Assembly (NCBI RefSeq): GCF_028623165.1
Contig: NZ_CP117768.1
Span: 1,984,001 to 2,048,000 of the forward strand
Direction: 5' to 3'
Length of the DNA stretch: 64,000 bases
Source of the DNA: Nostoc sp. UHCC 0926
GTDB taxonomy: Bacteria; Cyanobacteriota; Cyanobacteriia; Cyanobacteriales; Nostocaceae
A program made the translations under genes and the position numbers. Positions 7,747 through 15,738 of this stretch are shown here, one piece after another; position 1 is the first letter of the stretch, and each line of letters opens with the position of its first letter. Below the pieces are notes generated by a model. It had not been told where the DNA came from. It made no database searches and saw nothing but the letters and a program-made list of their open reading frames with translations.

Positions 7747-8199
7747 ATGAATAATGCACCTGATACAGAAGATCATTGGGCTACAAAATCAGAAAACTTA
7801 GAAGATAACAACTTACTGTGGAAACAGTACAACGTCTACACCGATTTATTTAAGTTTTATGTAAATGTTACATGGCAGGTAATTACATGGTTTTATGCAA
7901 TTACAGGAGCAATTCTTGTCTACTATTTTGAGCATATAAAAAATAATTCTTATCTTAGGTATGCTCTTGTTCTACCTGCTATTTTAAGCTTTGGATTCTA
8001 TCAAATTTTCTCTTTTGGTGCTCGTCAAAATCAAGACTTAATTCGTTGGCTAAACTACATACGTGCACAACTCAGCCTTCCAGGGCGACCACACATTGAG
8101 GTTCTTAATAAATTTTTAGACTTAAGTAGCAAGCTGTTTCTAATTGTTGCACTTTGTCTTGGAGTTATGTTTGTGTTGAGCTTCTTTATACGACCGTGA
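7747..8199 (+). CDS. predicted membrane protein, three transmembrane segments
   Basis: A 150-residue protein with an acidic, soluble N-terminus (about 1-40) and hydrophobic segments at about 41-60 (VTWQVITWFYAITGAILVYYF), 70-88 (ALVLPAILSFGFYQIFSF, in parts) and 128-147 (LFLIVALCLGVMFVLSFF). I do not recognise a family. The layout, a soluble stub plus few membrane helices, resembles small membrane effectors of some defence genes, but nothing nearby supports that. It converges on hupL, with a strong shared hairpin between. Confidence 0.65.
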   Translation: MNNAPDTEDHWATKSENLEDNNLLWKQYNVYTDLFKFYVNVTWQVITWFYAITGAILVYYFEHIKNNSYLRYALVLPAILSFGFYQIFSFGARQNQDLIRWLNYIRAQLSLPGRPHIEVLNKFLDLSSKLFLIVALCLGVMFVLSFFIRP

Positions 8200-8239
8200 G
8201 GTGTTCGATCAATCTGAAGGCAAAAAATTCACAAAATAA

Positions 8240-8268
8240 AATGGCTAATTGTGATTCAATTAGCCATT
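8240..8268 (-). terminator. terminator of hupL
   Basis: Perfect 12-bp stem AATGGCTAATTG (8240-8251) / CAATTAGCCATT (8257-8268) with a 5-base loop. On the minus strand it lies 24 bases after the hupL stop and is followed by TTATTTTG. It may also serve the converging plus-strand gene. Confidence 0.75.
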
Positions 8269-8291
8269 CGTTACTTAGTAATTAACATCCT

Positions 8292-9887
8292 CTAAGCAGT
8301 CCGAAAACGCGCCAACTCTTCACCAGTCTTAGCATCGTGGGCGTGAACTGTACACACCAAACATGAATCAAACGATCGCGCCACATGACCAACTTCCACC
8401 GGGTCGCTAGAATCGTAAATGGGTGTCCCAATTAAAGCTTCTTCAATGGGGCCGCGGATTCCTTCACCGTCACGAGGGCCAATATTCCATGTACCTGGGG
8501 CAATCACTTGGTAATTCTTAATCTTACCGCCCTCCACTTCTACCCAGTGAGACAAGGAACCTCGCGCTGCTTCCGTTGCACCCCAACCGCGACCATCTTT
8601 TTCTTTGGGTTTGATATACCAGGGGTCGTTTAATTTGAATTCGCGTAAACAGTGTTCGGCTTGGCGATATAACTTGACAATTTCGTGAAGTCGTGCAAGC
8701 TGACGCACATGGATACTAGCGCCACCCATCCGTTTGAATACATCGAGGATAAAGCCGTCGTAGTGCTGCCAAGATTCACCATGTTTGCCACCTGCAACTA
8801 ATTGCCGCGCTAAGGGGCCAACTTCCAAACGTCCGAAGTCTTTGTGCAGGACTGCACTCGACCAAGAGTAGGCGTTATCGAAATCTTTTGTATTATTTGC
8901 AGTGGGTTTAGTGGTGCGATCGCTAGGGTGAATATCTGCTGTCCCTTCATCGTACCAGGAGTGAGTTGTATTCTCGCGGGTAAATGACTGATCCATTAAG
9001 GTGTGAGTGTGTGTGAAGCTGTCATACACTCCACTTTTCATGATCATCGCCGCATTTCGTCCTTCGATAGTCGGCTTTTGGTATTTATCTTCATGGGCTA
9101 AATATCCCCAAGTGACATATTTACCAACACCAGCACCATATCTATCTAGACCGATATCTAAACCCATGCGCCAATAAAAACCTAAGTCGGAATCTCGATG
9201 ATTTCGGTTTTCATCTAACCAATCCCTGAAGTCATCATAAGTCTCGATTTGTTCATAGCGTTCTAAAGAACAACCCAACCACACTGGTTCTAACCAATTG
9301 GTGCGGAAATATTCCAGAATCGCCCAAGCGCGGGTAATGTCTGTGAGGGTAGGGGCGCACATCACCCCACCAGGAACCATGTAGCTAGAATGCGGCCATT
9401 GTCCGCCTAATAGTGCATAAATTTCTACGGGTTTAGCAGAAATTGTTATGCCTAGTTCGTAAGATTTGCCAGTGAAGGCGGCAAAGCGTCTCACAGCTTC
9501 TTGATAGAAACGGCTATTTCGGTATTTTTTATTGGTCAAGTCAATGGCAAATAGACCATAAAAATAGCGAGGGATGCTTTGGATTGTTTCGACAATTTGA
9601 CCGAGATTTCTCGCCAAAATTGCATTGCGAGGAACTTCTGTTTCCCAAGCTGTATCTAATGCCCAAGATGCACAAGTCAGGTGAGAACCGCCGCAAATGC
9701 CGCAAATGCGAGGTGTGACAATTAATCCGGCTTGGGGGTCTTTACCGCGGAGGATAACTTCAAATCCTCGAAAAAGTTCGGCATGTGTCCAGGCGTTGAC
9801 TACCCGTCCATTATCAATGTCAACTCGGACATCTAAATCGCCTTCAACTCTTCCGACGGGCGAAATGTCTAATGATTGAATTGCCAT
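8292..9887 (-). CDS. hupL: uptake [NiFe] hydrogenase large subunit HupL
   Basis: A 531-residue NiFe hydrogenase large subunit. The N-terminal Ni-Fe ligand motif is RICGICGGSH with C62 and C65; the C-terminal motif is DSCLVCTVH with C509 and C512. The 16 residues after H515 are the tail expected to be removed by HupW. With HupS it oxidises H2 released by nitrogenase and feeds electrons to the respiratory or photosynthetic chain. The gene is full length and has no excision element, unlike Anabaena PCC 7120, where hupL is interrupted in vegetative cells. It has a good ribosome binding site (AGGAG) and lies downstream of hupS in one operon. Confidence 0.96.
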   Translation of the reverse strand: MAIQSLDISPVGRVEGDLDVRVDIDNGRVVNAWTHAELFRGFEVILRGKDPQAGLIVTPRICGICGGSHLTCASWALDTAWETEVPRNAILARNLGQIVETIQSIPRYFYGLFAIDLTNKKYRNSRFYQEAVRRFAAFTGKSYELGITISAKPVEIYALLGGQWPHSSYMVPGGVMCAPTLTDITRAWAILEYFRTNWLEPVWLGCSLERYEQIETYDDFRDWLDENRNHRDSDLGFYWRMGLDIGLDRYGAGVGKYVTWGYLAHEDKYQKPTIEGRNAAMIMKSGVYDSFTHTHTLMDQSFTRENTTHSWYDEGTADIHPSDRTTKPTANNTKDFDNAYSWSSAVLHKDFGRLEVGPLARQLVAGGKHGESWQHYDGFILDVFKRMGGASIHVRQLARLHEIVKLYRQAEHCLREFKLNDPWYIKPKEKDGRGWGATEAARGSLSHWVEVEGGKIKNYQVIAPGTWNIGPRDGEGIRGPIEEALIGTPIYDSSDPVEVGHVARSFDSCLVCTVHAHDAKTGEELARFRTA

Positions 9888-9906
9888 TCTCTTCTCCTGT
9901 TTTTGA

Positions 9907-9924
9907 TAAGCACTTTAGTGCTTA
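9907..9924 (-). promoter_or_regulatory. hairpin just upstream of the hupL ribosome binding site
   Basis: Seven-bp arms TAAGCAC (9907-9913) and GTGCTTA (9918-9924) with a 4-base loop. In the hupSL transcript it would fold about 10 bases before the hupL Shine-Dalgarno sequence, so it could affect hupL translation or transcript stability. Confidence 0.5.
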
Positions 9925-9950
9925 CTACGAACTAAACTGTAAAAAAGCAG

Positions 9951-10038
9951 TTTTGTAAGGTGCGTTACGGACTTTTGTCCTAACGCACCTAAAATTTGAG
10001 GTGGTGCGTTACGCTACGCGATAACACACCCTACAAAA
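9951..10038. mobile_element. MITE-like element in the hupS-hupL spacer
   Basis: An 88-base element with imperfect terminal inverted repeats (TTTTGTAAGGTGCGTTAC at the left; the reverse complement of the right end reads TTTTGTAGGGTGTGTTAT) and an inner palindrome. A relative lies at 13942-14020. It carries no coding capacity. In the hupSL transcript it would form a large hairpin between the two cistrons. Confidence 0.65.
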
Positions 10039-10067
10039 TTTAATGACTAATGACCAATGACCAATGA

Positions 10068-11030
10068 CTAAACTGTGAAAAAGTCTTCTTCTGCCCAAGG
10101 TGGTGCGGCATCTTTGGCAATCATTGTGAGTAAGGCGTAGTCTTTTTTGTTCACCCCTGGCGGTAATTCTTTGGGAACTCCCATTACTGTTTGGGTTTTA
10201 AATACGGTTCCGGGTTTGAGGTCAAAGAAAGGAAATTCTGGTTCAGTGCAACCTAAACAAGGCATTCCAGCGCGAGTTTTGGAAGAGACGCGGTTCCATA
10301 AGATGCGGTTGCAGGAAGAATGAGTCATGGGGCCGCGACAACCCAAGTCATAAAATAGGCATCCTTTACGCTGACCAAATTCGGCGGTTGATGCTTTGTA
10401 GGCAAAGTGGACGTTGCGGGTACAACCTGTTTGGGTATAGCTGTTGAAGAAGGTTTGGGGACGATTTAGTTCGTCGAAAGCAATGTCTGCTATGCGTCCA
10501 GTAGCGATCGCAACTAATATCTGCGTAATCCAGTCGGGATGCGAGGGACATCCAGGTATATTAATTACAGGTAATCCGGCTTGAGACAGAAAATCTTTCC
10601 CTAAAAAGCCGCCTTCTTGACGCTTGAGAAATTGCAAACCTTCCGATTCGGTGGGGTTGGGTGACATGGCGGGAATTCCTCCCCATGTGGCACAGTCTCC
10701 CACAGCGACGATAAAATGAGCAACTTTGGCGAGGTCTGCTAACCAATCTTTCATGGCGCGATCGGCAAACCGATTCCATTCGCCTGTGCCATTGGGGGCG
10801 TTGACAACACTGCCCTCAAATACCAAGATATCTAAAGGAATTGTGCCAGAAATGCAATCCCACAGCATTGTTTGCAAGTTGTTGCCTATTTCTAACCCCA
10901 AGGATGGATGCCAAAGTAAGTTGATGCCAAAGTCGGCAATTAAATCGCAGACTGTCGGTTCTTCGGCGTTGAGAAATGACATGGTGTTGCCTGAACAAGC
11001 ACCACCCTGTAGCCATAGTACGTTAGTCAT
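10068..11030 (-). CDS. hupS: uptake [NiFe] hydrogenase small subunit HupS
   Basis: A 320-residue Fe-S small subunit carrying the electron relay from the NiFe site. It starts MTNVLWLQGGACSGNT and lacks a twin-arginine signal peptide, as expected for cyanobacterial HupS, which stays cytoplasmic. Cysteine-rich regions are GDCATWGG (about residue 112), IPGCPSHP (about 159) and a cluster between about 202 and 262 including GCLFYDLGC and MPCLGC. The first motif reads C12-S-G-N15, where group-2 relatives usually have C-x-x-C, so an Asn stands at a proximal-cluster ligand position. It is the first gene of the hupSL operon. Confidence 0.96.
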   Translation of the reverse strand: MTNVLWLQGGACSGNTMSFLNAEEPTVCDLIADFGINLLWHPSLGLEIGNNLQTMLWDCISGTIPLDILVFEGSVVNAPNGTGEWNRFADRAMKDWLADLAKVAHFIVAVGDCATWGGIPAMSPNPTESEGLQFLKRQEGGFLGKDFLSQAGLPVINIPGCPSHPDWITQILVAIATGRIADIAFDELNRPQTFFNSYTQTGCTRNVHFAYKASTAEFGQRKGCLFYDLGCRGPMTHSSCNRILWNRVSSKTRAGMPCLGCTEPEFPFFDLKPGTVFKTQTVMGVPKELPPGVNKKDYALLTMIAKDAAPPWAEEDFFTV

Positions 11031-11446
11031 CAGCTAGGTGTTTTTCTATTGTTTAACATGCATGATGTAGGTGATAATGCTTGTAAAACCTCACCTGTTT
11101 ATCAATATTTATTTTTCAATTCTAAGATATTTCTTTATTTAATTCACTTTTATTAAAAAAAATTAATCATTAACAATCACTGAAATTCCATCAAGATTAT
11201 TTTAAGGTCTTATGTCTGTTAGATGTGTAACACATTTAACAAATAAAAGAACTTTTCAAATAAACTGGATTAATTTATTGCAGTTAAAACTCTCTAATTA
11301 TTAATAAAAATTATTCTCAACTGCTAATCTGGGTGAGGTCATAAGTATTTTAAGCCGTCATATTTTAATGCAATAACTGAGTCAAATACAGTAAAATATC
11401 GGGGCGCAAAGTTTTGTGCCCCGACCTAGCAGTGCAGTTTATTGTT
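11031..11446 (-). promoter_or_regulatory. hupSL upstream region
   Basis: About 415 AT-rich bases upstream of hupS with no coding frame. By analogy with Nostoc punctiforme, where transcription starts far upstream and NtcA binds nearby, the promoter should lie here. I found no perfect GTA-N8-TAC site. A near-symmetrical ATGTGT-A-ACACAT palindrome sits at 11223-11235, about 195 bases before the start codon, and is a candidate operator. Confidence 0.5.
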
Positions 11447-11740
11447 TTAGGAATTTGGTTGTGCAGCTTGCCTAACAACTTGTTCGTCCAAGCCTAAGCC
11501 TTGAGCTATCTGCTCAATACTCAACCCAAACGCTAATAACTGAGGTATCACTTCTAACTTACCTTCTTCAAAAACTTCTTGCTTACCTTCTTTTTTACCT
11601 TCTTCAAAAACATCTTGAAAAAATCTAGTTTGCCTCAAGTCATTTAATTCAAACATTTTTCCGATCTCCTCCTGGCTCAATCGCGGCAACTTATAGATTA
11701 ATATCGTCTCTATTAAACGCACTGTTAAGCGTTCGCGCAC
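11447..11740 (-). pseudogene. C-terminal remnant of a DUF2887/Rpn-type nuclease-like protein
   Basis: A 97-codon frame whose sequence (LVRLIETILIYKLPRLSQEEI-like start, FELNDLRQTRFFQDVFEEGKK, then EGK repeats and a QLLAFGLSIEQIAQGLGL helix) matches the tail of the abundant cyanobacterial DUF2887/Rpn family (PD-(D/E)XK nuclease-like, transposase-related). The N-terminal nuclease domain is absent, so this is a truncated, probably inactive copy. An internal partial duplication of its 3' end follows at 11743-11795. Confidence 0.65.
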
Positions 11741-11742
11741 CC

Positions 11743-11883
11743 TATTGTTTTAGGATTTCGGTTGTACAGCTTGCCTAACAACTTGTTCGTCCAAACCTGC
11801 GGTTGGTTAATCAGTTAAAAGAAAGTGCTGGGAATACTCTGAAAGATGCGATAGAAGATACTGTCTGTTTTCAAAGGAGCTAG
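11743..11883. pseudogene. duplicated tail fragment plus 28-codon coding remnant
   Basis: Positions 11743-11795 repeat the sequence at 11442-11494 with few changes (shared core 'cagcttgcctaacaacttg'), a second copy of the end of the neighbouring fragment. It is fused to a plus-strand open stretch at 11800-11883 reading RLVNQLKESAGNTLKDAIED and a few more residues before TAG, which looks like the tail of another lost gene. The join marks an old deletion or rearrangement. Confidence 0.5.
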
Positions 11884-12337
11884 TTTTACAGTTGATGAAC
11901 ATATTTTACACTTCGACGATCCCGTGGCGACTCTTTGGAGTACACAAAGATTGGCTAGTAAGATAATGTATATATATATGTCAACAATTCAATAAATAAT
12001 ATTTGAATTGTATTAGGTGATGATACAAAAAATATTTTAAAAATATTAGGTGTTTAAAGCTGACATTAATATTAGCAATTTCCCCCTAGAATTTTAGAAA
12101 TAGGGTGTTTTATAGTATTTTATTGGGCATAGTATAGGACATTGGCTATAGGGGATTAAGTTTTTTCCCTAGTTCCTAGTCCCTAATCCTAGCCTCAGAC
12201 AAAAAAGGGGAATTCCGCCTAAAGGACTCGAAGCCTGCGTAAATCAGTATGGCCCGTGATCAGATGCGAAAGCGTGTCTTGATCATTCGTGGGCGTTGAC
12301 AGACTCAATTCCCAATTGGCTAGAGTACGGCAGAGTT
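11884..12337. promoter_or_regulatory. leader region of the extended hyp operon
   Basis: About 450 AT-rich bases before the TPR gene, without a convincing gene. It includes runs like tatatatatatg (about 11969) and 'ccctagttcctagtcccta' (12169-12187). It should hold the promoter of the operon that runs through hypB; I could not fix the boxes. Confidence 0.4.
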
Positions 12338-13306
12338 ATGACCCCTAGCATTACAGATTCAGCGGTGAAGGCTGCCTTAGCAGCTGTTGCATCAGAGTCA
12401 GCTACAGCAGAGGAAAAAATCCAGATGCTGATCGAGATAGCACAGGGCTTTCAAAAAAAGCCCAAAGCTGCCCAAGACTTGCGAAATGCAGTTGGGTTAT
12501 ATTACCGGGCCTATGAAATGTGTGGTGAGGAATATCCCCTGCTGAAAGCCAGGGCCCAAGTGGGCATGGCAGGGACGTTACAGGCAATACCGGATGCTGA
12601 TTACCAACTGCTGCTGCAAGCGAAAGCAGGTTATGAAGAAGCTCTACCGATTTTACAACAATTAGCAACGCCTCAGGAAGTGGCAGAGACGCAAATGAAT
12701 TTTGGGCTGGTGTTGCAGTCGCTTGTACCATTCAATTTGGCACGGATAACCGACAGCATCCAAGCTTATCACCAGGCGTTGCGGGTGTTTACTTGGGACG
12801 ATTACCCCCAAGAATACGCGATTTTATATAACAATATTGCGATCGCTTACCTTTCTATGCCCTTAGCATCGGAACGGGAATACTTGCGTCAAGGGTTAGC
12901 AGTGCAATCATTTGAGGTGGCGCTGAAGCATATTAATTTGATTGACCATCCCAGAGAATATGCGATGTTGCAAAACAATTTAGGTAACGCTTTGCAATAT
13001 TTAGTGAGTTCCCATGCTGTGGAGAATAACTTAAGGGCGATCGCAGCTTATGACGAGGCGCTAAAAGTGCGTAATTCCAAAGATACACCTTTAGAGTACG
13101 CTAACACAATTTCTAACAAAGCTAACGCCCTCTTCAACTTACCAGACGACCAGGAGAAACCAGAAGCTGGTAATCCTAAAAATCTTTTGCAAGCGCGTAT
13201 CTACTATCAAGAGGCTTTAGAAATATTTACGAAATATCAACAAATGGAACAAGCAGAGGTAGTATCCCAAGCGCTACAAGATGTGGAAGTAGAAATGAAG
13301 GGTTAG
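12338..13306 (+). CDS. TPR-type protein, first gene of the extended hyp operon
   Basis: A 322-residue, helix-rich protein with degenerate tetratricopeptide repeats: repeated pairs such as QAYHQALRVF...EYAILYNNIAIAYL, SFEVALKHI...EYAMLQNNLGNALQYL and AAYDEALKV...EYANTISNKANALF. It likely acts as a protein-binding scaffold. In Nostoc PCC 7120 the homologous region upstream of hypF is known to be co-transcribed with hyp and has been proposed to help HupS Fe-S maturation; the role here is inference by synteny. I prefer the ATG at 12338; a TTG at 12296 in the same frame would add 14 residues. Confidence 0.75.
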   Translation: MTPSITDSAVKAALAAVASESATAEEKIQMLIEIAQGFQKKPKAAQDLRNAVGLYYRAYEMCGEEYPLLKARAQVGMAGTLQAIPDADYQLLLQAKAGYEEALPILQQLATPQEVAETQMNFGLVLQSLVPFNLARITDSIQAYHQALRVFTWDDYPQEYAILYNNIAIAYLSMPLASEREYLRQGLAVQSFEVALKHINLIDHPREYAMLQNNLGNALQYLVSSHAVENNLRAIAAYDEALKVRNSKDTPLEYANTISNKANALFNLPDDQEKPEAGNPKNLLQARIYYQEALEIFTKYQQMEQAEVVSQALQDVEVEMKG

Positions 13307-13378
13307 GAGTTATAAGTTATGGATCTAATTTAGTTCCTAACTCTTCACTCTTCACTTAAATCAGGAGGACAAAACAGC

Positions 13379-13645
13379 ATGAGAGATATTTTTACAAATC
13401 TAAATGTGAGAGATTTTCTCACAAGTTTAGCAGATGGTGACCTGAATATAGCAACAGAATTCGTGTGGGTAATCATAGCAACAGCCTTGTCTATGGTCGG
13501 CGGTGCAATTGGTGGAATGCTGTTAGCTGGAAAAGATATAGGCTATCAGTTTTCAGCAATGCTTGGTGCATTATTTGCTCCTGCTGGTGTAATTCCCGCC
13601 ATCATCTTAGGGCTTGCTGTCTTAAATTTATTGACAAATTATTAG
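13379..13645 (+). CDS. small membrane protein of the hyp operon (88 residues)
   Basis: Two hydrophobic segments, about residues 25-50 (glycine-rich, VGGAIGGMLLAG) and 58-85 (AMLGALFAPAGVIPAIILGLAVLNLL, in parts), make a helical hairpin in the membrane. I do not recognise a named family. It has a strong ribosome binding site (AGGAGG, 12 bases before ATG). Only 8 bases separate it from the next small membrane gene. Both lie between the TPR and NifU-Rieske genes, and the pair is likely one functional unit. Confidence 0.75.
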   Translation: MRDIFTNLNVRDFLTSLADGDLNIATEFVWVIIATALSMVGGAIGGMLLAGKDIGYQFSAMLGALFAPAGVIPAIILGLAVLNLLTNY

Positions 13646-13653
13646 GAGAAAAA

Positions 13654-13878
13654 ATGTTAGAGATAGGGTGGTTTTCTGTCAAGTTATTTTTGAAAGGAAA
13701 GCTACTACGCGACCCAGTGTTTTTTGTCAAGCAAACTACTATTGGTATTGCTGTAGGTTTCTTACTACTAGTGTTACTCGCACAAGCCCCAATTCCCTTC
13801 TACTTCCCAATAATATTATCTAGCTTAGTGACAGGCATGATTATGCCATTTCTCCTCAAGGATTTCAAAATGAAGTGA
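13654..13878 (+). CDS. small membrane protein of the hyp operon (74 residues)
   Basis: Starts MLEIGWFSVKLFLKGKLL, with a ribosome binding site (aggag, 13644-13648) overlapping the stop of the previous gene. It has an amphipathic N-terminus and two hydrophobic stretches (about 30-47 TTIGIAVGFLLLVLL and 51-66 PFYFPIILSSLVTGMI), ending in a basic tail. An upstream in-frame extension to 13465 is only the shadow of the preceding gene. Function unknown; it is paired with the 88-residue membrane protein. Confidence 0.75.
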   Translation: MLEIGWFSVKLFLKGKLLRDPVFFVKQTTIGIAVGFLLLVLLAQAPIPFYFPIILSSLVTGMIMPFLLKDFKMK

Positions 13879-13941
13879 ATTGTCCTTTGTGAATAACCAA
13901 TAACCAATGCCTAAGTAGATAGGCGCAAATAATTAGAAAAT

Positions 13942-14020
13942 GGTGTAGTGTTACGGCTTCCGTAACGTACCGAAAACCTGAAATGGTGCGTTACGCTAAC
14001 GCGGTAACACACCCTACACT
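13942..14020. mobile_element. MITE-like element, relative of the hupSL spacer copy
   Basis: About 79 bases with imperfect terminal inverted repeats (GGTGTAGTGTTACG at the left, GGTAACACACCCTACACT at the right) and the shared inner core GGTGCGTTACGCTA. The right half matches the right half of the 9951-10038 element closely. It lies in the hyp operon between the 74-residue membrane gene and the NifU-Rieske gene. Confidence 0.6.
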
Positions 14021-14046
14021 TACTAAAGCCTAATGCCCAATCACCA

Positions 14047-14892
14047 ATGACTAACCTTGAAGAATTAGTTCAGGAAATTAACCGCTTTGAGGCAATTATA
14101 TCCGAGTGGGATGAAAGCCAACGGTGTGTAGCAGTAGGTCTAAAAAGAGCAATTGAAGCTTTGCATAAAGCTGCATTGACTAGTTTGATTAAAAGTCTAA
14201 AACAAGAATCAATGTCAGCTTTACGTCATGCTGTTACTGATGAAGTAGTGTATGCAGTCCTACTGTATCACGAACTAGTCAAACCACCAAAACCACCATT
14301 AGCACAACGCATTCAGACAGCCCTTGAAGAAGTTCGCCCAGGTTTAAAAAGTCATAATGGAGATGTAGAACTAGTGGCAATTAAGCCACCAGATACAGTA
14401 GAAGTTAGATTAATAGGAACTTGCAGCAGTTGTCCGGCTTCTACTTTGACTTTATCTCAGGGAGTAGAACAGGCAATCAAAAACCATTGTCCCGAAATTA
14501 CCAAAGTAGTTGCAGTCAATAACAACCCTACTGTTAATAATGCGAATTCTGGTTTAATCAGTCCCTTTTCTTCAAAAATAACTTCTACTTGGATCAAAGT
14601 GGCGACTATTGATCAAGTTCCAGAATTTAGTGTGTTGGCAGTACAACGTGTTGGTAATTCACTAATTTTACATCGTCAAGGTGTTACGGTAACATGTTAC
14701 CGTAATGCTTGCACTCATTTAGGATCTCCCCTAGAAGAGGGTAAGGTTGAAAATGGTATTATTACCTGTCCTTCCCACGGATTCCAGTACAAGTTAGAGA
14801 CAGGTGAATGCTTAACTGCACCTGATATTTCGCTTCAGTCGTATCCAGTAAAGATTAAAGACGATAAGGTTTTTGTGAAACTGCAAAAATGA
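14047..14892 (+). CDS. NifU C-terminal domain fused to a Rieske [2Fe-2S] domain
   Basis: 281 residues: a helical N-terminal region (1-85), a NifU-like Fe-S scaffold domain (about 88-158) with C126-S-S-C129, and a Rieske-type ferredoxin domain (about 182-280) with C222-T-H224 and C241-P-S-H244. The first domain can build and donate Fe-S clusters; the second can carry electrons. Both sit in the operon that makes hydrogenase. A homologue with this fusion precedes the NHL gene and hypF in Nostoc PCC 7120. A dedicated Fe-S factor for the HupS clusters is a reasonable but unproven reading. Confidence 0.85.
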   Translation: MTNLEELVQEINRFEAIISEWDESQRCVAVGLKRAIEALHKAALTSLIKSLKQESMSALRHAVTDEVVYAVLLYHELVKPPKPPLAQRIQTALEEVRPGLKSHNGDVELVAIKPPDTVEVRLIGTCSSCPASTLTLSQGVEQAIKNHCPEITKVVAVNNNPTVNNANSGLISPFSSKITSTWIKVATIDQVPEFSVLAVQRVGNSLILHRQGVTVTCYRNACTHLGSPLEEGKVENGIITCPSHGFQYKLETGECLTAPDISLQSYPVKIKDDKVFVKLQK

Positions 14893-14959
14893 TCATGCGA
14901 AGGTAATATCTCATCAAATATACTTGGCGATTAAGAAATAAGGGCTACATTGCCTTTTC

Positions 14960-15282
14960 ATTTCAGTATTTCGCGCATTCATTTTAGTGTTTTGTGTAAG
15001 CAAAAAGGCAGATTCCTTTCTCAATATACCTGAATTCTTTCTCATTTGTGTAATTCGGTTATTCATTTTAGTGTTTTAAGAAAGCAAAATGGCTAAATGC
15101 TTTCTCAAAATGTCTGATTGCTTTCTAATTTCGGTAGATTCAGCAAGCAAAAAGGCATATTGCTTTCTCAAAATGCTTGATTGCTTTCTCATTTCAGTAG
15201 ATTTAGCAAGCATTTCAGTAGATTCAGCAAGCAAAAAGGCATATTGCTTTCTCAAAATGTCTGATTACTTTCTCATTTCATA
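14960..15282. repeat. degenerate 60-85-bp tandem repeats upstream of the NHL gene
   Basis: About four units share the anchor AAGCAAAAAGGCATATTGCT (or variants) at 14998, 15083, 15145 and 15229, each followed by 'ttctcaaaatgtctgatt' and 'ctttctcattt'. Spacing is about 85, 62 and 84 bases; the last spacing includes a 20-bp inner duplication (catttcagtagattcagcaa). Each anchor can form a small hairpin (AGCAA...TTGCT). An open frame of 97 codons across the array is a by-product. Confidence 0.7.
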
Positions 15283-15738
15283 CCAATTCTCCCTAAACTT
15301 GCACTTAATGATTATTCCTTCTTCCTTGGCGTATTTGGCGTACTTGGTGAACCAGCGCTCTCCGGCGGGTTTCCCGCCGTAGGCGACTGGTGTTAGCGCA
15401 GCGTTAGCGAGTCTTCTCCCAAAGGGAGACGCTTTAGCGCAACGAGCGTCACCCGAAGGGCGGTTCGTTTAATAAAAATTAAGAGTTAAGCATTTCTTCT
15501 TTCTCTTCCTTCGCGTCCTTCTCTACGAGACGCTACGCGAATGCGTCCTTTGCAATTCGTTAAAAAAATTGACTTTGACAAAGAGTTAAGCCTTAACCCA
15601 AGCGTATTAGATTAATACGGAAGTTTATTAAAGATTTTAACTTAATTAAAAATAAAAACATCTCCAAAATTGTTACTGTTGTTACATGCTGATCAACATT
15701 AATGTTTTTAAATAATTATCAGCGTCTATCTGCGGTTC
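15283..15738. repeat. cluster of GC-rich palindromic dispersed repeats
   Basis: Between about 15317 and 15560 lie several short repeats typical of this genome, among them 'ggcgtatttggcgtacttgg', 'ggcgggtttcccgcc', 'agcgcagcgttagcgagtc', 'cccaaagggagacgc' and 'ctctacgagacgctacgcga'. The remainder to the NHL start is AT-rich. Nothing coding is seen. Confidence 0.6.

Noticed and set aside
11031..11446. NtcA box (GTA-N8-TAC) for hupS
   Set aside because: Only near matches such as GTA-N8-TGC were seen by eye, which is not enough to call a site.
14960..15282. CRISPR-like pattern of repeated segments
   Set aside because: The in-between sequences are themselves repeats, spacing is irregular and there is no cas gene.
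15089..15382. 97-codon frame with KKAYCFLKM repeats
   Set aside because: It is produced by the tandem hairpin array and palindromic repeats, with no protein-like composition.
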